This document shows positions 12,444 to 24,622 of a stretch of 64,000 nucleotides of DNA, piece by piece; position 1 is the first letter of the stretch; the number at the start of each line of letters is the position of its first letter. The notes beneath the pieces are model-generated. The model searched no databases. It was given only the letters and a program-made list of their open reading frames with translations, and was not told where the DNA came from. Made by a program: the position numbers and the translations under genes. Source of the stretch: Cucumis sativus (Eukaryota > Streptophyta > Magnoliopsida > Cucurbitales > Cucurbitaceae); the NCBI RefSeq assembly GCF_000004075.3, contig NC_026660.2, positions 12,586,001 through 12,650,000 of the forward strand, written 5' to 3'.

Positions 12444-15266
12444 CTTATGGGTCATTTTATATTAATTGATTTAACTCTCTAATTGACCTCCACAATACTG
12501 ATTTTATGCAATTTGAATTGACAATTTTTTTTCTTTAAAATGTTTGATTTTTTTTTTTATAATATTAGAGAGAGAAAAAAATGGGTCCAATACATTGACT
12601 GAATTTTTATCAAGGGAAAATTTTGTAAGAAGAGGAATTTTCTTTTTCTGCTGGTAAATTAACAATTTGACTTTGCATTGGAAATGAAGATTTTTTATTG
12701 AAAAAAATAATAAATTGATAAATAGGTTTGAAGGTTTGAAGGTTTGAAGGTTTGAATTGAATGTAAAATGAAAATGTTAAAAGTTAAAAGCATTAGACTT
12801 TTTTTTAATGAAGTCATTTCACACCAGGTTGAAATTTATTTTTCTGTTTATGGAATTGTTCAACCAAGAAAAATGTGAAGTTGAACATAGATGGAAAAGT
12901 GATACAATTCTTTTTAATCTTAAAGTAATAAAATTTTGAAGAAAAAAAACAACTTTTTTATTGGTCCAGTTTTAAAAAGTGTGTGTTTCTGTGCTTATTA
13001 TCCACTTTATATATCAACGAAGTCAATTCAAAATTTGAAAATTAGAAGAAGAAAAAAAGTTGTTTTAAAAAATTGTTATTGCCTTTACAATTATTAGGTA
13101 GAAGCTAATAATGGAGAGAAAACAATAATAAATTTCATAAACGGAAAAATAACAACCAAAATCAATTCTTAATTTTTAAAGGTTTCATTTTTTATTATAA
13201 CAAGTATATACAATCCGATATTGAAGCATCAGTTTTAGAATGATAATAGCTTCTTCATCCTTTGTATTTCTCGAACTAACAAGTTATTTTTATTCATATT
13301 ATTACTTAAATGTTAATTTAACAAACTAGCTACACACTAATGATTGAGATGATTTAGCATGTTATAGTACAAATGGGGCCAACCTAAAAAAAGGAAAAAA
13401 AAAAAAAGAAAACATGCACAGAAATTGGTTTTGAACTCATGTAATGCACATTTGACTCGTTGATTCTTAATTTTGTTTGATGTTATATGTAGAAGAAGAT
13501 TACATCAATTTAAAGTACAAATAGTATATATTTGATGTCTATAAAATTATGTTTATAATTATCATAATTGTTATATATATTAAATTTTATAGACTAAATT
13601 GTAAAAACAAAATTAGATGAGATACATCATTATATAAGAATTAAAAGTAATTTTTAATCTATAACAAAGAGATAATAATAATAAAAGGGGAAAAAAAAGA
13701 GAGAGAAAGAAATGGAAAGTCAAGGCTACCTAATACTCTCAAAATGTAGTAAATGCAACGCAATTACTGACCAGCAACCACTCCACCATACCAAATTCAA
13801 TAAATAACCAACCCAACGCACTCTAAAATAAATAAAATAACCCTTTTTTCTATTTAATAAAAAGAAAATTGAACTTTATAGAAGCAATTTAATACCAATT
13901 TGTTGAAGTATTGAGAAAATAATTAATATTTCTTTTAATAATAAAAAAAAAGTCAAATTTAGCTGCGTGGAGGAAAAGATCAGTGGAGAAACGTCAAGAA
14001 GGCTATGGGAAGTTGCCAGGTGTCAGTCAACCATTATTTTCATCAAAGTATTGCGTATGATCCAACGGTGATCATGACGCGGTTTCCCATGCAAACATTT
14101 GTTTTTAATTTATTTTGCCGTTTTGACTTTTGATTATTTATGTTTTTCTTATCTAATTAATTTCCAGCTCATCTAACTCGCCCATTTATGCGCGTGGAAA
14201 ACGTTTTCCGCTGATTAAACTACGTACGTCCATTTTGGAAAGCGGGCCCACTTCACCCGCGCGTGACCATAATAATACCTCTCCCCATCCTTCGAAAATT
14301 ATGTTTTAAAATATTCTTATTTTGTAAATTGTTCCATTTCTTTTTACTTTTCTACGCCTGCTTCTAATAAATCTTGAAATTACTAATTGTTATCTAAATA
14401 AATTAGCATTTTTCATAAACAGTGAAAATATATTCATAGACTTTTTCTTTTCTTTTCTTTCAAAGGAGTGTTTGGTTTTACAGAACGTCTCTGTTTATGG
14501 TTATTTAAAATTAATTAATTTTGAAAGATATATATTATTTAAAATCGTAATTATTATATAATTTTAGATAAAAGTATGTTTGAAAGATTGAATTTAAGAT
14601 TTGTTACGTATTTGTGGTTATAATTTGAATTGAATAATAAGATGGAAGGAAGAAAGATGTATGCGATGTGTGAGGATATTTTTGATGAATGATTTGTTGA
14701 AACGGAAATAGAGGGGCAAAAGAGTAAGTTGGGGGAAATTATTTATTAACCATAAACTAAAGTAAAGGAAAGGAAAGGAAAGGAAAGGAAGACGTGTAAT
14801 ATTGAGTCGGAGTAAAACTTCCAAGGTTAGTCAACGCCCCATCCTACGGAAAATAAGGAAATAATATACTGATTTTCTTTTATTCTTTAAAAGAAAAAAA
14901 GAAAAAAGAAAAAAGAAAAAGAAAAGGAAAAAGAAAATTGTCATTTTTAATTTTAATGTATTGTTTTTATTTATTTATTTATTTTCCAGATTTGAAACCA
15001 AGACGGCGTTTTTCTTATTTCAAACAATCGATACTTAAAAGTCAACGCCTTTGTCTCTCTTTCTCTTTCCGCCTCGTCTTCTTCTTCTTCTTCATCATCT
15101 TCCACTCCTCTTCCCTCTCTTCTCCATCTCTTCCTTTCATTCTTTCTCTCTCTCTCTACACACCATGAAATATCCATTCCCATACTGATAATTCCCCCCC
15201 CTTTTTTTTTTCTTTCTATTTTCTTCTTCAACTTCCGATTTTTTTGTTCTTTTAATAAATATCCCG
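12444..15266 (+). other. Upstream region and 5' UTR of the PP2C gene
   Basis: An 8-base tandem repeat (GTTTGAAG) lies at 12725-12756, a GGAAA repeat at 14763-14790, and an A/G-only tract at about 14889-14938. A stretch with more G+C at 13970-14290 contains gcgcgtgg and cgcgtgacc and may be promoter-proximal. The last 200 bases before the ATG are pyrimidine-rich (ctt and ctct runs at 15055-15160), as in many plant 5' UTRs. No coding sequence was seen. Confidence 0.45.
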
Positions 15267-17986
15267 ATGGGTAACGGGATTGGGAAGCTCGGCGTTTGCT
15301 TCACCGGAATCAACGACGGTAGACGGCGCCCGGATATTTCCGTTCTCTTAACAAATCCACTTGATGAAGGTCTGGGCCACTCCTTTTGCTATGTCCGCCC
15401 GGATCCCTTGAGACTTTCGTTATCAAAAGTTCATTCTGAAGAAACCACCACTTTCCGATCAATTTCTGGCGCCTCTGTAAGTGCAAATACATCAACACCT
15501 CTTTCTACTGCTCTTATTGATCTCTATTCCTACAATAGCATTGATCGAGCGGCGGCTTTTGAGAGTTCCACTTCTTTTGCTTCAATCCCTTTACAACCGA
15601 TCCCTAGAAACATGATTAATTCCGGTCCGATTTCGGGGAATTTCAGTGGAATCCCCTGCTCTGGGCCTTTGGAAAGAGGGTTTTTATCGGGTCCAATTGA
15701 ACGAGGGTTTATGTCGGGTCCACTGGATCGGGGGATTTTTTCGGGTCCTCTTGATAATAATTCTACATCCAATGAATTTCAGAGGAGTTTTTCTCATGGT
15801 GCTGGGTTTAATTCCAGATCTAGATCAAGAAAAAGCCGGTTAATTCGAATTCTGAGAACCGCAATTTCAAAATCGCTTCATCGAGGACAAAATTCCATTG
15901 TGGCTCCGATTAAACCGGTTAAAGAACCCGATTGGATCGTCTTACCCGAGAAGCATAACGAGAATCTGACTGTTAGTAGTTTGAATTTCAGTAGCGAAGG
16001 TAGTTTGGATGATGATGATTCAATGGAGAGCCAAAATCTGCAGTGGGCTCAGGGAAAAGCAGGGGAAGATCGTGTTCATGTTGTTGTTTCTGAAGAACAT
16101 GGGTGGGTTTTCGTTGGGATTTATGATGGATTTAACGGTCCTGATGCTCCCGATTATCTTTTGTCCAATTTATATTCCTCTGTTCATAAAGAACTCAAAG
16201 GTTTGTTATGGGATGAAAAGCTCGATTCTGCTATTGTCGCCGCTCCGGCTACTTCCCCTGTTCAGTCCGAGAATCCATTGTCAGAAACAAGAGATTTGGG
16301 GAGGAATCGAGTGAGTGATGCTTGTTCTCAGTGTGTAGAACAAGAAAATCATCCCTGTGTTAGTGGAGATGGGAATTCTGGATTGAATTCTAGGAAAAGG
16401 AAAGGTAAGAATTTAAGAGGAAAGTTTAGAGGAGCTGCTGAGAAATGGGAGGATAATCAACGGCGGTGGAAATGCGAATGGGACCGGGAAAGATTAGAAC
16501 TCGACCGGAGGTTAAAGGAGCAGTTAAATCGATCAGGATCCAATGGTTCTAGGTTGATTAATCATTCGGATGTTCTCAAAGCTCTGTCCCAAGCATTGAA
16601 GAAAACAGAGGAAGCTTATTTGGATATTGCAGACAAGATGCTTGATGAAAATCCTGAACTGGCTTTGATGGGTTCTTGTGTGCTTGTAATGCTTATGAAG
16701 GGAGATGATGTTTATGTTATGAATGTTGGTGACAGCCGAGCAGTTTTAGCGCAGAAGGCGGAGCCTGATTATTGGCTTGGGAAGATTCGACAAGACTTGG
16801 AGAGGATTAATGAAGAACCAGTTCATGATATTGAAGCATTAGATGGTGATGGAGCATTCACTTCCGCTAACCTTACTGCTTTTCAGCTTTCCATGGATCA
16901 TAGTACCAGTGTTGATGAGGTGATTTGAGTGTTCTTTAAAAATTGTTTTGTTTTATGACATGATATATTGTTGTTGCTTGATTTAATTCTTGTTGTGAAT
17001 GGTAATTCAGGAAGTTCAGAGAATAAAAAATGAACACCCTGATGATGCTGGTGCCGTGATGAACGATCGTGTCAAAGGGTCGTTGAAGGTTACTCGAGCA
17101 TTCGGGGCTGGGTTCCTCAAACAGGTTGGTAATCTCTATAAAATACTATGCATTGCTTTTGTATGGATTGTTCTTTTGAAGCAACTAGCTGCATTGATGC
17201 TTTCATACTATACTCAACAATTCTCTCTCCAGTGCAATGTCGAATACATAATCAATCGGCTGGCAACCGTTCTTTTCTCAACCTTTCATCTTTCAAATTT
17301 GATTATACTCATTAGAGTTTCCACCATCATTTTGGTTTGTGTTTGTTAAATGAACTGGCTGTTTGCTATACTGACTGAGAATTCCATCGTTACGATATTA
17401 TACTATTTATGCATTTTCCAATCCAAGATTGGATTTGTGATTTCAGTTCTTGAGAGTACAGTCGTTAACATAGATCATTTTTGCTCTTACCTGCAGCCTA
17501 AATGGAACAATGCATTGTTGGAAATGTTCAGAATCGACTACGTTGGGAGATCGCCATACATCAATTGTTTACCATCTCTCTACCACCATAGATTGGGACC
17601 AAAAGACAGGTTTTTGATACTATCATCAGATGGACTCTACCAGTACTTCACAAACGAAGAAGCTGTTTCCGAAGTCGAACTTTTCATCGCATTGCAACCC
17701 GAAGGAGACCCGGCTCAACATCTGGTTGAATTACTGCTGTTTCGGGCTGCAAAAAGAGCTGGTACGAAACACCCCCACCCAAAAATCCTTCTCTTTTCAC
17801 ACCATTCTGAAATAAAGAAAACTGATATATTTAGAATCCCTATTAACTCGGTTATGACAATGATATACAGGTATGGATTTCCATGAGTTACTCGAAATAC
17901 CACAGGGTGATCGGAGGAAGTATCACGATGATGTATCGATCATTGTAATTTCATTAGAAGGAAGGATATGGAGATCTTGTGTATAA
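15267..17986 (+). CDS. PLL4/5: Protein phosphatase 2C, POLTERGEIST-like (PLL4/PLL5 type)
   Basis: Four exons: 15267-16919, 17011-17124, 17497-17761 and 17871-17986; phases agree and the protein has 715 residues. The N-terminus MGNG fits N-myristoylation at Gly2, as expected for POL-family phosphatases acting at the plasma membrane. It is followed by the family signature [29 protein letters not shown] and a Gly/Pro repeat (SGPLERG, SGPIERG, SGPLDRG). The PP2C domain runs from about residue 255 to the end: [25 protein letters not shown] with metal-binding D287/G288, [53 protein letters not shown] and [18 protein letters not shown]. The catalytic motifs look intact, so an active Mn/Mg-dependent Ser/Thr phosphatase is expected. 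POL/PLL proteins act in stem-cell and leaf signalling; PLL4 and PLL5 in particular in leaf development and immune receptor control. The PLL4/5 assignment, over POL or PLL1, rests on length and on motif wording. Confidence 0.93.
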
Positions 17987-19240
17987 AAATAGTGGAAAGA
18001 AGCAAGTAGATGATAGAGAGAAGAACTCAGTAAAAGGTCAGGCTTTTTTCTTTATGTTCATTTTTGTTCTCTTTTTCCCTTATCACCATTGTAAGATATA
18101 GTGGATAAAGTTCTTGGAATTACCTCAAGAACTTAATTCTGCAGTTTACAAGGAGGTGGCAAGGAGATGTAAAGTGTAAAAGCTTGTTCTTTTTAATAAA
18201 AAAAAAAGGAAAAAAAAAGAAAAACTATCAAAGAAGGAAAAATATGTAATTTCTGAATAATTGATATTTCTTTCTAAACACTGTTGTTTCTCTTTTATGT
18301 CTCTGTATGTATTTTTCCGAAGGTAAAAATAAATTAGACGATAAATAAACATATAATAAACTGCATACGTTACGGGATCCCTATGGTGATTGTATTTATT
18401 TTTGTATGTATCATATGAATATACCTTCTTTTATTAATCTGATATAAAAGAATATTGGTTGGATATATAAAAATGTAATCCCAAAATTCATTTGAATTTC
18501 AACCATAGTAGTTGCAAATTTGAATTTTGGGAATGGAATTTAATTAAAAAGAAGAAGAGAGTAAATTAGCTCAACTGACTTATTTAATGGTTAGACATTT
18601 CATGTTTTCATATAGTTGGAGTAATAAATAAGAGAAAGTTGACCAAAAAAAAAAAGAGTAAAGTCTGACCAATTAAAACATAGACGAAGCCAAATAGTGG
18701 GTCCTATTTCAGACACGTGGCAAAAGAAGAATATAAGGTAGGGATTGAGATAGGAAATTTGGATTAGTTATGATTCTTTTCTCCCAACTGCTATCCACTT
18801 TGGAATTTCAACAGTAAATGCAGAAAAGAAAAAAATCAGTTGGGAAGGTGAAGTGTGAAGTGAAGAGGCAGACCCTCCCTTAGGACATTAAATTTTGAAA
18901 TAAAGAAGAATCAGTACACCCTATGCTTTCTTATTTATGTTTTGTTCAATTTTAAGAATATGGTTGGGAAGTATAGTGTTTTTTGAGTGTAAGGTTGATA
19001 TTTAAATTTGAAATTTATAGGAAGATCTAAAGAACTGAAACCAGTTGACTTTTAAATAGCTCAAGTGGTTCCACATTAATGCCTACTTGTATAGATGGTA
19101 TGTTCATATCTATGCACTTGCGTAAAATCTGAACATAAAATCACATTAATCTAAATTATGAAAGTTGTTGCTAGCTAAAACAGTTGATTCAGTCTCTTTC
19201 TGAATAAATCACATTTAGACTTGTTAAATAAGAGGACATT
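17987..19240. other. Spacer between convergent genes
   Basis: Left part: 3' UTR of the PP2C gene; an AATAAA-like site lies near 18196. An imperfect stem-loop lies at 18480-18531. An ABRE-like ACACGTGGC lies at 18713-18721. No coding sequence was found, and the minus-strand U-box gene ends at 19241. Confidence 0.45.
18480..18531. repeat. Imperfect inverted repeat (hairpin)
   Basis: CCCAAAATTCA is followed by a mirrored TGAATTTTGGG; the arms continue with small bulges to a caac/gttg pair around a 7-base loop. It may be a small mobile element end, a 3'-end structure or chance in AT-rich DNA. Confidence 0.4.
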
Positions 19241-22200
19241 TCAAACTCTGCAAAGCCAATCTTGAATGGCAAGACGCACAGCATGATTTGGAGTGAGATG
19301 CAAGTGGCTGAGTTTCAAATTTGTCATCGGAGAAGTTTCTCGACCATTGTTAAACCATTCACGTATCGCTTCTCCTTCATAAGTGAAGCCATCTGCTGCC
19401 ACTTGTGGATCTTGCATGATCTCCTGAAACAAATTCAGTGAATATGTTAGGCTAGAACAAACATGGTCTTTTTGTTCATAAGAGAATCAAATGCTTGGGG
19501 GTGAGAATTCTCCTCACTGACCCGAGATAACCACCATCTAAAATCTAGCACAATTTCAAAACTATTTGAAAATGGAAATTGTCGTTGTATTGTACCACAA
19601 CACAAGAAATTTCGATTTGAAAACGTTGGCTACTTTGCATTGCAAACATATTATAACAGCCAGAACTATGAAAATGGTAGATGCCACATTATGTCCACCA
19701 CATCCCACATTTTCATTTTTTGCTAACTCAATCACTTCAGCATTCTCAAGTCATATTGAGTACTATCCATCACAAGCTTAAAGAAGTCAAGTCTCAGAAG
19801 CACCATCTCATTAAATAACTTTCTTCCAATCACCAGTCATAAGCATTTGAAAAAATTAAAAAAAAAATAAACCACTCACCTGGAGGATGGGGCACAAGAA
19901 ATAAGATGGGACAGGCCTCTCCTCAAAGTTTTGGAGTTGTTTTAATTCTCTCACGATAGTAGGTGTGAGCTCAGGTCTATCACTGCCCTTCAGTTCACAA
20001 CATTGTAGACCAATATCTACTAACCTCCTTGCAACGTCTATAGGCCACTCCCCAGCCGATAAGTCTAAAACCGACTCGAGCCGACCAAATGAAATGGCCT
20101 TGCGCAACTCAATTACTAGTCCAACTATTGGTTTTCCACTGAGCAACTGCAAAATGATCAGTCCAAAGGAGTAAATGTCAGATTTGGGTGTCAGAACTCC
20201 ATCTCGTTGGCATTCTGGATCTGTATGTGAAAAGGCACCCTTTGGTTCAGTGCTCCGCCTAAAACTTGGGCAGTATAGTGTTTCTTCAGATACTAGCCTA
20301 TAAATACCAAAATCACATATTTTGGAGATGAATTCAGAATCTAAAAGGATGTTTTCGGGCTTTAGATCTCCATGGACAATCTTTTCAGGCTTTGAAGAGT
20401 GCAAGAAACAAAGGGCACTTCCAATTTCAGCTATTATTCGTGCTCGAGTCTTCCACGTCAATGGAGGAGTGTTGCCTTTTTGAAAAAGGTGACTTTGGAG
20501 GTTCCCATGGGGTAAGTACTCATATATTAGGGACCATGCTTCTGTGCATACGCCAAGCAATGTCACTAAATGAGGGTGTTGTAGTTTACCCAATACTTCA
20601 ACCTGTAAGCCAGTAGAAAAAGGCTACTTTCAATCATCAGTATCAAACACAAGCAATGCATTATGATCAAGCCTAAGCAATACTAAATAACAAACTTTTT
20701 TGCGTTGAGAATGCATTTTAAATATGGGGTAGAAATTAAAAATCTTAAGGGAAAGGTAAGTCAAACACTTCCAAATTCCAGTTTCGTTAATAGAACTTCA
20801 ATCAATTTTTAGTAAGAATACAAATATATGCTTTAGTAAACACCAACAGTTTACCACAATCTTTTTATATGAAAATATAACCATCGAGACTTTATTCATG
20901 AAGATGCTGAAAGACATACATCAACATATCCACTTACAATTTATCCAGTTCAGGAAATATGACATTACTCGTTATGATAATCTTGTGGAGATCAAGTTAG
21001 ATCAGTTATATTTCACGTTGCTCAAAGATTCCTTATTAATAACAATGAAATAACTAATATGCTCAACAACAGAAAGAAAATTGGACTGTTTAATATAAGG
21101 TTTAGGTTCAGAAGACTGACCTCTTCACGAAACTCTGCTGGACCCAGGATATAATGTGGATGCAACTTCCTTATAGCAACTGTCTTACCCAACATTTCAC
21201 CCTTATAAAGACAACCATAACCTCCGTGAGAAATCTTGAAGCTTTCAGAGAAGTCACATGTGGCCATCTGTAATTCCAAGAATGTAAATTCAATCAGCTG
21301 AGTTTGGTGCTCCATAACTCTGATTGAAGCATTATAATTTTCCAATGAAGCCTCCTGACTTTTCCATTGGGATAGCCAATTCAGAGCATTCATCTTTTGG
21401 CTTTGCATTGTCTGCTTTTCCTTCTTGAGAGCTGCAATTGATGCTTGTATATTTCTTAGTTCTGCAGTGGCCTCTTCATGCTTCTGATTTACTTCCTGTG
21501 CCTGACTGTCAAGAAGAGCAAGAGTTTTCATGGTGCTCTCTAGCTCCTCGTGTATTTCAGTTCTTTCTTCTGAGAGAGTTTGTTTCTTCTCTATAATAGT
21601 CCTCAACAATTCCTCAGTCTCTCTCCTAAGATCAATTTCATGTTCATTGACACATTTGAAGACCTTGAACTAAAAGTAAGCCAAAAATTATTTTTTATTG
21701 GAGAAACAACATATTCACCAGTTTATAAAAGCAAAAATTTGTGCACAAAACTATTACTTAGTGTGCAGCTAAAGATTGCATGCCTTATTAATATCAAAGA
21801 GACACATTTCATTAAAAATTTCGTGCCAATCAGGCCATTGAGTTGAAAACTATCAAGGGTATAAACAGTCTAAATTGCTGGAAACCCAAAATGGAAACTT
21901 ATTGAGAAACTTAAAATCCCTGTCTTACACTGAAATCACCACGGACAATAAACAAGGATGGTGACATTCCCATTCTTTTTCTCTATAATTAAATAGATAA
22001 AACTCCAATCATCTAGAACTCAATTTTTTTTTTTTCTGTCAGGATTCACTCTATTTCAAATTTTCAATGCAACCACGACAAATAAGATGAAAAGGTGGAC
22101 TGGTTTTAGTTGACAAAAAGAAAATTAAGGCCCAGTGAAGTCGATTGTTCATAATTCGTCGACAATAAAATTTTGAACTTAGTCCACTAGAATCTTTTGA

Positions 22201-24622
22201 CATAGCATCCAAAAAATAAGTTCACACACAACGAATGATAATTATGCTTACCTTTTTTATAGATTCTGCAGCTTCTTGTTCCATCTTTCTACATATTAAA
22301 TGCATCGCAATTGCTTCGTTCCTTGATGCCTCTGTTTCTAGAATGGCATCTTTAAGTTCACCATTTAAACCCCTTTCCTCAACCTTTGAATCAGAGCTTG
22401 TTGGTTCCCTCCCTTCAACTGATGAATATCCTGAATCAGAGCTCGTACTAGCTGAACTAGAAGAAATCCGCAAAGGGTATGTGAAATGTATATCCAAAGA
22501 ACTCGACATAACACCTTCTACATGAAAGGGTTCCTTATCAATGCAATTGAAGCCTTCAATTATACCATTGGCAGAGCTAGAATGAGAATATTGTTGGTTG
22601 AATGAGTGACTGTTATCAACCAGAGATGACTGTGAACAATTTTCTTTTGTGATAGCCAGCTCGCGCAGCAACGATGGTGAAGCAGAACATGATCCTTCAA
22701 CAGCTTCTCTGGTCCAAATATGGTTCCCTTTGTCGACAAACCATATCTCACATGGCAAAGGGATATTTCTAGCAGCATAATCTGCTTTACTAGAGCTCTT
22801 CTTTACTTTCATTCTCACACAACTGCATTAAACATTGAATGAAGAGCAGATATAATATTATATGAATTGTGGGGAAAAAATGGAAGAATCGGGTGACAAC
22901 ATCCAGATCTAAGAGATCCATCTGATTCTCTTGCAACAACAAAGTTATATTGTTTTGTTTTTGTAAGTCTATATCCACATGGATACAACACCCGGTTCAA
23001 ATGTGTATGGTAATCCAAAGCATTAGAATGACAAGTAATGTACAGGATAACTTAATTACCTTATTGGTCATAACTAACTAGCATCTTATTGAAGTTCACA
23101 TGCAAAGTGATCAATCAATAACTTACCTATCTGCCATAGTCCCCATGACAAGCTTCCTAACTTTGTGTTTGTTAACCAAATCTACAATCCCTATCTGAAC
23201 TTGTTCAGCTTCCATCATAACGATACCAGCTTTGACCTGCAAAAGTAATCTCCACATTAGCTAACTGAAACAATAAATGAGAATGAAAGTAAATTTGTTC
23301 CATGATGCCAATTTTATTTGTTCAATCATCTTTTTAGTTGTTTTGTTGTGTCAGCAGGAGATACGTAGGACGGTATTTCAGGTTATGCACAAAAAGAATC
23401 CTATTTTCTTACATCTCAATATTATCTGTCAATCAACAAGTAATGCTCTTAAGTCTTACACGTCAAGGCATAAGGAAAGATGATTTCATAAAAATGGGAG
23501 TTCTCACAATCGAAATTGTTGTGGTAAGGTATCACCTTTGGGGCATACAATTAGGACATCTGTTTTACTCAAACACTATGTACGTGATGGATGACAGTGG
23601 GAATTCATAAGGTTTCTTTACTTCTTTTTCTTTTTTAACACAAGTATCCAAGTCAGCTTAGGTGCACCTAATCTCCCTGGACAACAAAATAACTAGTCTT
23701 ACTGAACATCCACTTGACCCCATAGTATTTGATCATTAGAAAACTGAAAAGAATTTTGTATTCCAAATAGATGGTTACCATGAGATTGAACCCAATCATT
23801 GTTACAGATATTTGAAAGAAATTTCATTGTAGGAAGAAAACACTGATATGAAATCTTCCAATAATCCATATGCACGCATATAAAGATTATGACATGCAAA
23901 AGCCTCACAAGCTTTGTTCTATAGATTGTATAACTTTTTCCTTGAGTTCTAAGGAGATTAAATAACACAAGCTTCACAATTCCACATAAAATAAAAGCAA
24001 AGCACATAAATCAAACCTTGGCTCTATGGCAGTATCCCAAGTAATTTTCAAGAAGTTGAGATGTTTGTCCCCACTCCTTCTTCCTATATGCAGCCACCAC
24101 ATCCGTATTCGCCTGGCTTGCAGGTAGTTTCCCCACTGCGTTGAGAAGAACGCACAAAGGTTATTCAATGGCAATCCTAGAGAGAGGAACAGACAATTTC
24201 AAATCTCAAACACAAAGTTAGGATCTAAACCACAAAGAAACAAACAATTGGCCAACAATTTTTATCTGGGATTTGCAAGTTTATAAGAAAAGGCAATTAT
24301 ACCACCACTAACATACAATCAAATCAAGAAGAAACTTACGTAGCGTGGGTATAACAGAAGAGAGCTGATGAACATGGAGGAGTCGAATTTCTTTATCACC
24401 AAAACAACGAAAAGTCCACCTAAGCAAACTCGTAGACTTCTCAACTGATTTGCCAACAGCCACATAAACAAAATCACCACTGTCGCCGCCAGAAGCTTCT
24501 TCGACGACACCACACAAACGAGGTTTCAACATCGGAGTAGGCAGAGTGGAAGAGGAATAAAACCCATGAAGGGCGTCAAGAGAAGAGAAATGAGGAGAAT
24601 GAAGAAGATTCAAAAGCTCCAT
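19241..24622 (-). CDS. USP - protein kinase-like - U-box E3 ubiquitin ligase (PUB32/PUB33 type)
   Basis: Seven exons on the minus strand: 24622-24340, 24135-24017, 23236-23127, 22822-22252, 21669-21121, 20602-19880 and 19423-19241; phases agree and the protein has 845 residues. Domain order: a universal-stress-protein-like domain (about 51-200, starting VYVAVGKSVEKS and including MGTMADS); a Ser-rich linker; a coiled coil rich in Glu, Lys and Gln (about 365-485); a protein kinase-like domain (about 500-770) with ISHGGYG, HGDLKPENILLD and DFG; and a C-terminal U-box (about 775-845, YFLCPILQEIMQDP, ADGFTYEGEAI, SPMTN). The U-box recruits E2 enzymes for ubiquitination. The kinase is non-RD (HGD), and its VAIK position reads VAIRK, so Arg528 replaces the usual lysine and Lys529 follows; kinase activity is uncertain. 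An intron splits the U-box after its first eleven residues. Confidence 0.92.

Noticed and set aside
14971..15231. Lys/Glu-rich minus-strand frame before the PP2C gene
   Set aside because: It is the complement of the pyrimidine-rich 5' UTR and has no independent support.
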